DNA of 21,647 nt from Reticulitermes lucifugus (lineage: Eukaryota; Arthropoda; Insecta; Blattodea; Rhinotermitidae), in contig JAKCWW010000228.1 of assembly GCA_026260175.1 (NCBI GenBank), positions 41,722-63,368 on the forward strand. Reading direction: 5' to 3'. This document shows, in pieces, positions 9,758-20,339 of this stretch; position 1 is the stretch's first letter, and each line of letters begins with the position of its first letter. The notes under the pieces are model-generated. The model did no database searches, was not told where the DNA came from, and saw only the letters and a list, made by a program, of their open reading frames with translations. The position numbers and the translations under genes were made by a program.

Positions 9758-11017
9758 TCTGAGTTTTTTTAAAACAGTTTAGCCTTATTAATCTTATTAA
9801 TAAAATGTGACAATTTCTGATTAAAATGGATCATAATTATGGGACTAAAATAGTCGTAAAACAAAGGTTCTTTCAGCCTATATGTTTTGCCATACAAACT
9901 ATCAAAAACTCGGCTACTTAACTGTGTTTGTGTGCGAAGACGGTAAATGGGCTGAGTTTCAATAAATGAAGAAACAAAATTCAGTATAAATCTTCCGTGT
10001 TTTTACGAAGAAAACTTCTCACTCGATTTTACCGAAATATAATCCGTGCTTACCCTGGGTGTATACTCGGCAATAAATGTATTTCCCCACTTAAAATTTT
10101 TAGGTTTGATCTAGTATTGACGGCAGACATACAGCTACAGGGTCCCAAGAAACTTTTTGCCAAACCTCAGAAGCTTAAGGAACAGGGTTAATGTGTTAAC
10201 AAAGACGCTAATTTTACCTTTACCAGCATCTCAACAGTTTGGCGCGCGTTTTTCAAAATTTATAAAACGCAATAAAATAGATGTCTGACTACAATAATTT
10301 TATTTGTTAATGTTTTTAGTTATACAGAAATGTTATTCATTAATTGCCCAATCCACTTGCTGTTCGTATTGCCTTCACCAGTGCCTGTGTGCATTTTCCT
10401 AGTTATAAACAGAATCCTGTCTTAAGGATCTTTCCTAATGCCAGGAGCAGCATCCATTATTCGCTGCAGAATTAATCTCTTCTCTACTGTTTCCTTTCGT
10501 TAATTAACAAATTCACATATCTCCAGTAAGAAAAAGGCGAGAAAAGGAGGTCCGGTGAACGGGGAGACGAAGCCTGCGGTCGTTTATGATAAATCCAATA
10601 ATGATGATCATAGCAGAGATTGCAGTGTTCTGTTGTTTGTCGGTGGAAAAGAAGTGAAACGCCTTCATACAGTAGCCGCAAGTTTAATCTGGACTGGAAA
10701 GGAATTTCTTCGAGAAGCATTGATCGGTCGATCTACGTGAAAGTAACGTCAAGATGTTCTTTCAAACAGTCCTCTATAATAAGGCAGAATAGTTAAGTAA
10801 CAGAATATAAAATGTATGTAAAATGTTTGGACAAACTTCAAAAGTGAGTTCTTCATATCAAAACAAAGAAAAACCTTCAGACAAACATACGTTCGGAAAT
10901 TAGCGGTTTTTTAGTTTAATTGAAAAATTACATTAAAAAATAAATGCCTTAACTACGTAATATTTTAATTACAGCTAACATAATATTTACCATACATGTT
11001 ACCAATTTAATACCTGT
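9758..11017. other. No recognisable gene; one unexplained open frame
   Basis: The plus-strand frame 10504-10740 is open for about 79 codons, with a basic K-K-K-A-R-K-G-G start, but has no in-frame ATG at a plausible start. An AG after a weak pyrimidine tract at 10520-10526 could make it an exon. I recognise no domain in it. Everything else is AT-rich and closed. Confidence 0.4.
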
Positions 11018-11309
11018 TGCTTTATCATTGTTTATCAAGTAGCAATTCATAACAATGCCCAAAATCTCCTCCACCCGAATAAAGGCACGCATGGACACGT
11101 CTGATCACGGACTATCGCAACCTTTCAAAGGTCCTGGCGCAGCTGCGAAAAGTTTCACAGACATAAAAATTGCATTGTTGAAGTGTTTCTTCATTTACAA
11201 CTGGAGGTGGATACACTAGGGGTTTTAAGTGTCCCCAGACATAAAAGTCTAAAGGACTGAGTTCAGTACGTTGTAGGGTTGTACCTAGAAAGTAAGTGTC
11301 TGCGGACAT
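11018..11309 (-). pseudogene. DDE transposase C-terminus (Tc1/mariner superfamily), broken
   Basis: Minus-strand reading from 11309 gives Q-R-T-E-L-S-P-L-D-F-Y-V-W-G-H-L-K, then L-V-Y-x-P-P-V-x-N-E-E-T-L-Q-Q-C, then a C-x-R-T-F-E-R-L-R block. This is followed by an in-frame TAG (11114-11112) and continues S-V-I-R-R-V-H-A-C-L-x-S-G-G-G-D-F-G-H-C. The family reads R-S-P-D-L-S-P-L-D-F-F-L-W-G-H-L-K, P-V-x-x-x-E-E-L, G-I-F-E-R-V-R-x-S, R-R-x-x-A-C-I-E-x-x-G-G-H-F-E-H. The match in order and spacing is clear. The last catalytic acid (D of S-P-D-L) is E here. The catalytic core before it and the helix-turn-helix domain are absent. Together with the stop this is a pseudogene. The match to the family is by memory of its motifs. 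Confidence 0.75.
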
Positions 11310-11405
11310 ATATCGATATTAACTATTTTCCTTGTTTTGACGTGGGGGGGGGGAACTCACTCCTGAAGACTGTCCTAGTATTTCAGGTACACCTTGTATA
11401 TTGCT
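11018..11405 (-). mobile_element. Internally deleted IS630/Tc1/mariner-type transposon
   Basis: On the minus strand the element opens at about 11402 with TATACAAGGTGTACCTGAAA. This has the style of TA-flanked ends (TACAGGGTGT..) of arthropod IS630/Tc1/mariner relatives. Only about 95 bases later the C-terminus of the transposase is already being read (11309 downward). Most of the transposase is therefore missing, as expected of an internal-deletion derivative. The remaining 5' part has a run of ten Cs (plus-strand G, 11344-11353). After the transposase end (about 11018) no matching 3' inverted terminus was found, so the right-hand end is lost too. It cannot move on its own. Confidence 0.6.
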
Positions 11406-12494
11406 ATGTAGCTGATAAAAACAATCAAATAAAACTGTTTTACTCAGTCGGCAATGTTATTTGCATTTTCCTGAGTTTTCAGCGCATCTTTTTAAAGGTT
11501 TACAGTCCGATCCACGTTGATAGGCCTACAATATTTTTCAATCAGAATAACATAATTAATCATTTCCTGAAAGTTGCCTTATGTTCTGTGGAACAATTTG
11601 TGTAGGCAAATATCCCATATTTTATACAGCTATGCTCTGACATGTTTTAGGACATGTGAATTTAAGAAAAAAAAAAGAGTATGATTAATTTGAAATTTAT
11701 TAAAAATGTATCGGCCTACAGTAGGCCAATCGATAATTTGTCATTTCACAAACAGTTTCCAATTTACCCGTCTTATTATTAAAAGTAGCAATATATTTTC
11801 CATTATCTTCAAGCATTTATTGGTATACAAAAAGCAAGGCAATTAATGATATGCTCCTATTCCAGCATTACTTATTCAGGCCTGTCAAAACTGAACCTAA
11901 TTTAATAAATTCAAATGAAGCCTTTCGAAAAATTAACAATATTCAACTACATAAGTTATAATGTCCGGAATTATTACTTAATGACACCTTCAATGATATT
12001 CGTACAGACCTTTTACATTATCTGCATTGCGTGTCACGCATAACCGTATACGTGCTCGCAAAATAAACTTTTTAAATTCCAAATTTCCAGTCTCCAATTA
12101 TCAGCCAGCGAGAACAAAGCGTCAGTTCCAAATCAGACAGGCACAAAACCGGCTTCTGAGATAAAAGACCGTGTTTCTTTGACCATTCATTTTAATCCCT
12201 ACCGAAAGTTTAAAACTGTCGGGACTACTATGTCTACGAAAATTTGTAATAACTGGGCCTATGGGGACAATAGAATTAACACTATGACTAATAAAGCGAG
12301 TAGGTCGTTTCCGTCTTCGAGTACTGAAAACAAGATACCAGCGCAAACAGAATACCTACTTCTTTTGGACTGAATTTTTCCATTTCCTTTCCAGCTTTTA
12401 AATATTCAGAAAATTAAGAGAGCTGCATGCAGGAAGTGTAATAATAAATTTGTGTTTCTTTATTAGAGTGTATTCCAATTTAATCAAACAAATA
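11406..12494. other. No recognisable gene
   Basis: AT-rich, stops throughout. Short open frames at 11279-11605 (plus) and 12122-12346 (minus) show no motif. The first overlaps the transposon relic on the opposite strand. Confidence 0.5.
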
Positions 12495-12537
12495 GGTCCC
12501 TCTTGGTACAAACACATACATTATCTGTTTGAACACT

Positions 12538-12569
12538 CCAACATGTTTCTACTTATCGCCCATCTTCAG
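12538..12569 (-). ncRNA. Hammerhead-like motif, copy A
   Basis: Minus strand: CTGAAGA (12569-12563), TGGGC and a weak stem, then GAA followed by ACATGT and T (12549-12540), then GG. The core bases CTGANGA and GAA-A..T-H are intact. Three bases before the core (TCC) can pair with three bases after the H position (GGA), as stem I of a hammerhead would. The stem between the two core halves is degraded. Confidence 0.45.
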
Positions 12570-12651
12570 GGATAGCATTTATATCTTAATACAATAAGAA
12601 GGCACTCAAGACCAATGGTCGTTAGCATCTTCTTATTGTATTAAATGGTAA

Positions 12652-12686
12652 CCCTAAAAATGGCCGAAAGGCCGAAAAATTTTGGT
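12652..12686 (+). ncRNA. Hammerhead-like motif, copy B
   Basis: CTAAAAA (12654-12660), T, GGCC, loop GAAA, GGCC (12670-12673), GAA, the self-complementary AAATTT, T, then GGTT. The central stem is perfect with a GNRA-type loop. The AACC before the core can pair with the GGTT after it. The G at the third and sixth core positions has become A, so the core itself looks inactive. Confidence 0.45.
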
Positions 12687-12735
12687 TTCAAAACGAATGG
12701 TCTTGACTATCTTCTTATTGCATAAAATTTTAACA

Positions 12736-12767
12736 CTGAAGATGGCCCATAGGCCGAATAACGTCGG
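12736..12767 (+). ncRNA. Hammerhead-like motif, copy C
   Basis: CTGAAGA (12736-12742), T, GGCC, loop CATA, GGCC (12752-12755), GAATAACGTC, GG. The left core and stem are intact. The right side carries a small change (GAATAACGT where the others have GAAACGT). The 83-base spacing to copy B and the shared upstream CTTCTTATTG block show they descend from one unit. Confidence 0.45.
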
Positions 12768-12830
12768 AGTGTTCAAATAAATAATTTATTTGTATCAAGT
12801 TTATCTCGTTATTTGTGTAATAACAAAATT

Positions 12831-14228
12831 TTAGTCTACAAGAATGAAAGAAAGTTTGTGTAAGTGTGAACACTATCAAGCAAGACTTTCCTTATACTTC
12901 GCCAAAAAGTTTCAAGGACGTTATCTGAGAGGGAATGTGAACTGCATAAAGATGTGTTTCCGAAGCTGACTGATTACGAAGTGCGTATTTCGAGGGCAGA
13001 CTACTGGGACAAAAGATCCCATGCCCTTTCGGAACCCGAAAGCCCAGCAATGGCGTAACAAAAAACCTGTCACTATGCTCTAGCGTTAAGACAGCCGAAT
13101 ACATTTCAGACGTTCATAAAGTCCATACAAAATTCTAATGTTGTCCTACTATATCTGTTAACGTTGCTCGAAATATCAGTGCTCTGAAATTTTTAAAACT
13201 TGTATTTTGTATACATTTTTTACAATTTGATGATTTCTTAACATATAAGTACAGATTGCAAAAATAAAGTAAATTTAAAATTATATTTTGTGCTTTTGGT
13301 CATTGTCCTGGTTGTTTTTATTACTTGTTGCATTCCCTATACCTCGGTGTCGTTATAGCTTTGGAGCGCGTGTTAGATACGTTCTAATTTTAACTTCGCC
13401 TTTTCTAGGAACTTTAAAAAGGATGTGGTAACATATTTCACCTCCATTTATAGAAATTTTTTGTATGCTGCTGTAAAAAGAATCTAAGGCTTTGGTTCAA
13501 CTTAATAGAATGTACGAATAAGAAAGGCGTTAAAAGGTCCAACAACCATCCAATCTTATGAAGACACTTGATATTACGCACAGGCCCCTAACTATTTCTT
13601 TAAATTTTACTGGGACGAAGATTATCAGGAGTAGGCCTACGCGACAAGAATCTCTAAAAAGTGACGTTTAGCTCATGGGAAACTTGTTGTTCTGAGAAAC
13701 CAACTCCATAGATATGCTATTCTCTGTTACCAATGAAATTCAAAACGTGGGCGGCAACTCTCTTTTTGGGCCTGCAGACTAGTGATTCCCAAAATATATC
13801 AGTTGACGGAATGCCTGGACGTGGCGATAATTTGTTACAAAAATCACAAAAACTTTTTCCCTTCTGTATCATCATTGCAATTCACAACCTAATTACCAGT
13901 AGAAGAATAATGTAGAGAAAAGGATGGATGGGTTTTATATATGACAAATATGTAACAAACAAAAACCTATCCATTAATTATACGTGTGCGAATTTGAAGA
14001 AAACGCGTCATTACTCGATTTCAGTTGCGGAAAACTTCAGTCCATCTCGCAGAACATCAGTGTTGCGAGGAAGGTTTATTTTGGAACCAATCACTGGGCT
14101 AGAGGACTTTCTGTCTACATGCTTCATTCATTTTAATAACATTTGTTATGTATGAAGTTAAAAGTTTTTCTCTTATAGGCCTATATTTTGTCTTGTAATT
14201 GACATTATCAGCAACAAAAATAACACAA
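12831..14228. other. No recognisable gene
   Basis: AT-rich. Open frames at 12892-13104 (minus), 13733-13915 and 13928-14155 (plus) carry no motif that I recognise, and nothing links them by plausible splice sites. Confidence 0.5.
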
Positions 14229-14433
14229 AACACATATCACTAATATCACCAACATTAACCAGTGCGTTTTTTCCATCGTCACAAATATTTAAAACACTAT
14301 GTTTTGGAAGCTAACTGCTTCCGTCCGTAGCTTATCACCTGAGGACGGAAGCAGTTAGCTTCAGAAACGTAGTGTTTTTAATATTTGTGACGATGGAAAA
14401 AATGTTAATTTTGATGATATTACTGGTGTATAA
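14229..14433. repeat. Long near-perfect inverted repeat (fold-back)
   Basis: The inner arms 14267-14326 and 14343-14402 match at 56 of 60 positions around a 16-base spacer (14327-14342). The pairing resumes outward, with about 70% identity, between 14229-14259 and 14404-14433, after seven unpaired bases on the left. A transcript across it would fold into a hairpin with about 60 continuous pairs. Both arms hold a GGAAGC-AGTTA-GCTTC mini-hairpin. It could be a fold-back MITE or two head-to-head copies of one element end. No ORF and no target duplication seen. Confidence 0.85.
14339..14371 (+). ncRNA. Hammerhead-like motif, copy D (best preserved)
   Basis: CTGAGGA (14339-14345), C, GGAAGC, loop AGTTA, GCTTC (14358-14362), A, then GAAACGTA (14364-14371). 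All hammerhead core bases (CTGANGA, GAA, A..T, H=A) are present. CAC before the core can pair with GTG after the H position, like stem I. The extra C between CTGAGGA and the stem is not canonical. The opposite arm (minus, about 14328-14295) keeps the stem but has lost CTGA and reads AAAACATA. Confidence 0.5.
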
Positions 14434-17400
14434 CCATTGTCAAGAATTTATATTTTACAAAAAAAGCACGAAATTTATCGACATAAGGTAATAAAATCAC
14501 GTCATCAGGCATCAAAAATTGTAAAAATTGGCTAAGATGTCCAAATATGTAGTCCGTAACACTACATATTAAAGCACTCGCCTTAAAAAGCAAATTATGA
14601 AGCAGTAGACAAATTAACGTAAAAAATCCTGGCGATATCTGCTTCTGTTTTAATTAACCCTGCTATTTCATACACACTTGTATATGTAGGCTAATTACAG
14701 ACCATACCGAGTGCTACCCCATACATTACATTAATACGCAGCATCACAGTTATTAATGAAATTGGGGCTAAACTGATCGGAAGTTTGGTATAAATGGAAT
14801 GTCAGTTTTACTAAAATGTAAAACTGTATGTTACATATAGACACTTATATTGCATGTGTAGAATAATGTCTCTTGCCAGAGTTTACTGTGAAAAATTCAG
14901 CAGGAATAAGTAATGTAACGCAGAACGTGTTTTACATCTGCTGTCGTTCTTAGCAATAAATTATTTAACACTGTTATAAATTAATTAACTAGACTTCTGA
15001 AAATAAACATATTATGTAACTTTACTCCACAATTGCAAAAAAGTTCCAAAATTTCTAAAGTCATTTTCTTGTGCAAAGTAGTTTGTTTGGAATATTGATT
15101 GTATCCTTTCCACAATTTTACACAAATTTACTTTCATGGGGAGAAGAAATAATTAAGAATTAAAGGACCATCTTGAATCATACCCTTCAAAGTTCATCAT
15201 AATTTCCATTTTCGGAGTCTAAAGAGATCGGCGCGGCTTGCTGACCTCAAGTACCGACTAATATCAAGAAACCAGGTATTTTTCCGCTAAAGACGCAACA
15301 CCGCTAATATCAGAGCCTGTCGCCGGACACTCCTAGACAAATAAAAATGTAGCAATCCTAAAAACAAAATATTAACAGGACCAGCAGGCCTAATTGTAGA
15401 TATTATAAAACAGACATGCGAACCCTCAGCTCGCATTTTGACTCTACACCTTATTCAGAATCGCGGTGTGGACGAATGTCCCGCCACTTAAATTTCTCCG
15501 CTTTTAAATAACGCACATTATCCTGCTCCTAATGTGTGTACCTAAATAACGGGCCTATGGAAATTTACTAGGTTTTGCAGAGGAAACGAAATAACCTAAG
15601 TAGGATAAGTCACCTTATAGTATGGGTTCATAAGCTAAATTATTTTTGTGATCAAGAGAAATTTTCCTTTCTTCGGTGCACTATTGGGAGCTATAATTTC
15701 TAATAGTAGTCTCCTCTGCTTTAAGGGGTTATCTAAATTATTACCTGTAGGCCAAAGTAGCTCTATATATAGGGGTGTGAAACAAGCTATCTACGAGACG
15801 AGTATTTGGAAGCAAAGGATTATTTTGGGCAAAACTACGAGGAACCTGGCAGATAGAGAAAAATATACTGGTTAATGAAGGCCTTCACAATTCTTACTTC
15901 TCATCGAATAAAAAGAAACAATGACTAAATTAAGGAGAATAAGATGTGTGCGGCATTACACAGCTGTAAAACGTTTTATAAAATTTGTTTTTTATGCAGG
16001 CCTACATATAAACATTTAATATACAAAATTTACTAAAAAATAGGGAAAATATAGATTCAGGCACTTTAGGCACAGGTGCAAAAATAATATTAAAACTGAT
16101 GTTAGAGAAATAATTTAAATGTGTTGGGAAGTGTTGGAACTATCTCAGCATAGGAGCCTATGGTGGCCTTTCATTAAGACTGTAATTAACTTTTGAGGTC
16201 TAGAGAAGCAAGCAATTTCTTGACCGAAGGCTTGGCCTACTTATAAGATCCATTTTCATGAAAATTCCTGTACCATAAAATTAGTTAATTTCTACAGCTT
16301 ATCGGAATTATGACTTTTGGTGAGAATAAGGTGAATTTTCAGTTCATTTTACAGCAACTGCTATCATAAATCGCAGACGAATAAATGCAAAGCGGGATTG
16401 GAACTTGCGATGCCATCTCGCACATTTTCGTCATAAGCCTATTAATTGCTGTTCTGTGTATAAAGTCTCCGACCTTTGTCGGTCAGTGAGAAAAGCGGTG
16501 GTTACTTGGCTTTTTCATTGAGCTTGTAACTAGATTCGCCTGAAATCTCGCATACATTTGCTACAAATGTACTTAGGTTACGATAGTAGGAACGGAAAAT
16601 ATATGCATCGAGGGTTGTCAGATACAGTCGAAGTACCTTCTAATGTAGTTCATAATTAATTAAACCAGCCTTTTTGTCATAAGTTTTCTTACGGTTCAGG
16701 AAACACCTAAAGGCAGCGCTACTTTTCTCTCATAAATTCTGTAGGCCTATTTAAAATTTAAAACTACAAATTTGCATGAGGAGTAAAAAAAATCTATTTG
16801 ACTTCCTTTCTCCAACATCGAGCCCAGATAAGACTTTACCTACAGAATACGCCACGCACGATTATTGAGCTTATATGCCAGTTCTTCAGAAAATAACTCG
16901 GTTAGGTCTCTATCCGTATATAACTCGTGAAAATAGTGACTTTGAGCTAAAAAGTCAACATACTTGATATGCAAAATCAAGATTAGCACCAAGACTTGGA
17001 CAACATACATTTTAGTGGTAGCTTTCTGTGATAACGATGAAAACTAGGGGTTACAAAACGCACACAAACTTTTAAAAGCAGATATGCTCAAGCAAAGATC
17101 AGATGCAGTGAGAACGTGAAATTCTAGAATTTAAGATTTGGCTACAGGAAAGGAGATTAGAATTGAAAAAAAAACACTAATGAAACACCATTAAAATAAG
17201 CGAATCTTCATATTTCATTTCTAAAAATTCGACTCCTTCCTTTAATTTTACCCACTTTGATGTTTCTTTAGGTAAACAACGCGATACAACATTTTATGAT
17301 ACATAAAACTTGGAATAAATGCTTGAATCTATCTGTCTCGGCCTTTGGTGAAACTAGAACATGTCCCATAACTTAATCTGTTCATATCGCGATTCATTAG

Positions 17401-20312
17401 TGACTAACTACCCAGTTCCTCTCAATTCAAATGGATTCAGAACTGTTGTGAACTACGCATAAAGGTTAAACTAGCATATAGACTGTAGCAGCTATTTCAA
17501 CGATGAATAGGCCTGATGTTATCCTGTATCTTATACAGGCCTTAACTGAAAATCAGGCTGAATTAAGGTAACATCTGCCAGAAATTACAAATATGTTGGC
17601 TTTCAACTTAGAGCAACATGCTTTCGCAGTACTTTCAGCCACAATATGTACTTTTACAGCTCTCGTGTCACGTTCAAAAGATTCTCGCCTCAGAGTATTC
17701 CATTTTTTTTTTTACCGATATGAAAGGAAATTTTCAGGAATAAATACCTCAGTCGCAATTAATCAATGATAAAATCATGGAGTTCTGACCATATACAGAT
17801 CAACAACTTCTGAAAGGAGACAAACAAAATTTTTAGAATAGAGGCCATTGCTGAAAATTATCCCTGATTTGGACATGAAGCAAAAGAAAACGTTTCTTTT
17901 TTGGTTTACGGAAATTATTTGTGTGATGATGCGTGCAGCTGGACAGTAGTCCTAAGCTGTTAGCTCACATGTTTGCAACAGGGAGATGACGAAAGGAGTA
18001 ATCAGAAACAATTGAACTAGGCACAAAAACAATTTTGGTTCCTATTTAAAGAGAGGGGCATATCTCTGTGAAATGACGGAAACAGAATTGTCCTGTTCAG
18101 GGACTTACAAATGGTAAAGTAGATTTAATCTAACTGCAACAACATAGCCTATTTGATTTACAAATCCCGTTATTAACACTTTTTAATATGAAATCTTTGC
18201 TAAACCCCGATAAAATCCAGGATAATAACCTACATGAGCAGAACATCTTATATGGTTACAGGCATAGGCCTCTGCGTTATGCAACCAATCACTTTATCAA
18301 CAGGCCTGTCATAAATGAAGGGTAGTGTGATTTAATTATGATCCATAAAAATTCTGAACAGTCAATAGCCTTAAATCCCACTGCCTTCCTTCAGGAAAGT
18401 TCCCTCCAGTGGGGAGACCACAGTAATTCATCCTGCACGTCAGAAGGTTCAATCTGTATTTAACAAATTGGTGTACCGGTGATGGTATTGGCATCCATAT
18501 TATTCGGGCACGTTGTTGGTCGAAACTAATTCATTAATGAAGGGCGTAGGCCTAAATTCAGTGTTTCTTTCAGGAACACTGACCAAAAGCGACCTCGAAA
18601 CTGGTAGCCGGTCTCATCTGAGTGACATCGAGCAAACGAAACAAGAGTTCTCTTTACGAATGGAATACTTAATCACATTGACCAGAAATAGCGGGTCCTA
18701 CAAAATTTACCGGGTAGCCACAAAGCAACTTGCCAACATTTCGCATTTTATGCCACCACGCTCCATGTCTGTCAGCTCCCTAGCTGCTTATGTTTACCCT
18801 AATTAACTTTCTTCCTTTCCGTGAAATTCCTCATCAAATATTCCAATAACTGTGCAATGATAAAATTAGTTCGTTTTTACAAATTATTATGAGACGAAGT
18901 TTAATTCTTCACGTTCTGTTATTAAATGTAGGCATGTGTAATTGTTCTTCAACACACTTATAATCGAATCTGAAACCTCAGACCATAATTCAGCACAGAC
19001 TTGATAAGCATAATTACAATGTCATATCTAAGCAACAGAAAACTGGATGAAAAAAATGGTGATTCAAGTTCCAGTCACGAGGTACAGAGAAGAGGATTTA
19101 CAGCCAAAAATAAATTATATGCAATCGCTTCTTAAAGCTTAGTATTCAGCGACATTTACTGCATACTAATCTTAATGAATGTAATTGTTAACAAGGACAT
19201 TGCCGGTGTTATTGAGGTTATGCACTTATAAAATTGCGGGACATTCGCACGTATGACAAACACTCGATTATTTAAAGTACCCAATAAAATCACGTGTCCA
19301 TTTTGGACGCGATGATGGACTCATGATGTTACAGAGAAAATAAAAAAGCGAATTTAGGTTATGTAACTTTAAGTTAAAGCAACTGATGTTAGTGCAGTGA
19401 TTTACACTCACACAATCCTACAATTGTCATGTAATAGCAGATTGGAAACCTCGCGGTTTTTTGGTCTATAACTGGTAGGCCTGTGTGTTTGGCAAGCAAG
19501 CTAATGTGAATGTGAAAAGGAGCCTTTATTTCTAATTAACAGATAAAAATTACAGATCATAAAGTGCATAAAGGACTTTAAAATTCAGTTTTCTATAATT
19601 CTGAACCATATTTTTGGACTTTGTCATGTGTTAATGGCTAAAATCCCATTCTTTTAAAGTTTTGCGTTCTAAATTCCCAACCACCAACATAAGTTTTCTT
19701 GATATGGTATTTTGAAATAGGTAAATAGACCTACGATTTCAGTTATTTATGAAAAACATTTGGAGAAAACAGAATTTTATGACATACGAAAAGTCGTACT
19801 TCCTGGAATTCAACATGCTAACTTACAAGCAAGGAGGAAAATCGGAATGTAGCAACGGTAGTGAAAGTAGGCCGAAGTTTGTTGAGAGCTATTAACTGGA
19901 AAGAGTACTGTTAAAGACTTAGGCCTGATTAAAGGAAAACACTAATATCGCCTGTTGTTCCGTGTAAAGTCAGGTTGGTCAGTTGGCTTAGGCTACATAA
20001 CACGAAAACAAACGTGCCTGAAGACAGCCACAAATACACATTATAGAAACAGCTACCGGGTCGAATTTGGCTACTGTTACCACATAACAGTTGTAAGTAA
20101 TGCACGCTTGCAAATTATCATATCCTGACGTGAAACGCGAAGATACAGAACAGTCTGCGGATACTCAAGTTATTATGTTGTACATTACGCCACACAACGG
20201 CACCAGCTAGCCAAGAATACTGTAGGTACGAAGTCTCTTGACACCGAAGACTATTGGGTCCAAGCGAGTCTGCTGGTTGCAAGTTCGACTCTGATGTGAA
20301 GGAAACTGCGCG
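14434..20312. other. No recognisable gene; possible intron of the minus-strand gene at the right end
   Basis: Almost 6 kb of AT-rich DNA in which no protein family, tRNA or transposon domain is recognisable. It holds many TAGGCCTA/AGGCCT words, a T11 run (about 17703-17713), a CCGAC-CTTT-GTCGG hairpin near 16470 and an imperfect inverted repeat CCCACTG..CAGTGGG at about 18378-18415. The open frames 15648-15875 and 18513-18806 are unsupported; the latter starts only at TTG. A T-arm-like word (CAAGTTCGACTC, about 20280) lies alone without an A box. If the exon at 20321 is real, this stretch would be its downstream intron. Confidence 0.4.
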
Positions 20313-20314
20313 CT

Positions 20315-20320
20315 ACTCAC
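20315..20320 (-). other. Candidate 5' splice site
   Basis: Minus strand reads CCCCAGA|GTGAGTAGC. GTGAGT is a near-ideal U1 match on the intron side. The exon side (CAGA) is one base off CAG|G. It lies at the downstream border of the CG-rich island, exactly where the composition returns to AT-rich. Confidence 0.5.
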
Positions 20321-20339
20321 TCTGGGGCTGCTCGGTCAT
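20321..20339 (-). CDS. First codons of an unidentified gene (5' coding exon end)
   Basis: The ATG at 20339-20337 has G at -3 and A at +4, and reads M-T-E-Q-P-Q plus one base before the GTGAGT donor, i.e. phase 1. I prefer this start because the 417 minus-strand bases upstream contain no ATG apart from one at 20344 that opens a two-codon uORF. Upstream lies a promoter-like CG island. Alternative: the frame is open from a TAG at 20576-20574 and would encode a glycine-rich protein with a D-H-H-H-H-R-V-V-P-S-L-V-V-N stretch. If an intron ends at that TAG (pyrimidine tract at 20582-20605), the exon would be internal and 20573-20321 all coding. I recognise no family in either reading. The next exon is not found in the window. 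Confidence 0.35.

Larger units (their letters stand above)
12495..12830. repeat. Three-copy unit array: one inverted plus two tandem copies, each with a hammerhead-like motif
   Basis: Copy A runs on the minus strand from about 12616 down to about 12500. Copies B (about 12614-12696) and C (about 12697-12800) run on the plus strand with a period of about 83 bases. All three share in order: AATGGTC (or its relative), CTTCTTATTG(T/C)AT(T/A)AA, a core CTGAAGATGGCC-like block, GAAAC-like bases, and (A and C) GGAGTGTTCAAA followed by a related AT-rich tail ending at (T/C)AAG. A and B meet head to head at GACC-AAT-GGTC (about 12610-12620). Such a mix of inverted and tandem copies is typical of Penelope-like and other terminal-repeat elements that insert as partial tandem copies, but no ORF of an element is present. 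Class therefore uncertain. Confidence 0.65.

Noticed and set aside
10504..10740. Plus-strand open frame with a basic start and K-P-A-V-V-Y-D
   Set aside because: K-P-x-V-V-x-D-Y-N recalls piggyBac transposases, but the decisive G-G-V-D motif does not follow, and there is no ATG.
11344..11353. Run of ten Gs
   Set aside because: Simple homopolymer inside a dead transposon; may be length-variable or a sequencing artefact.
18578..18610. Possible further hammerhead-like copy (CTGACCA ... GAAACTGG)
   Set aside because: CTGA is not followed by NGA, and no stem joins the two halves.
20262..20295. T-arm-like word CAAGTTCGACTC near the exon
   Set aside because: No matching A box or cloverleaf.
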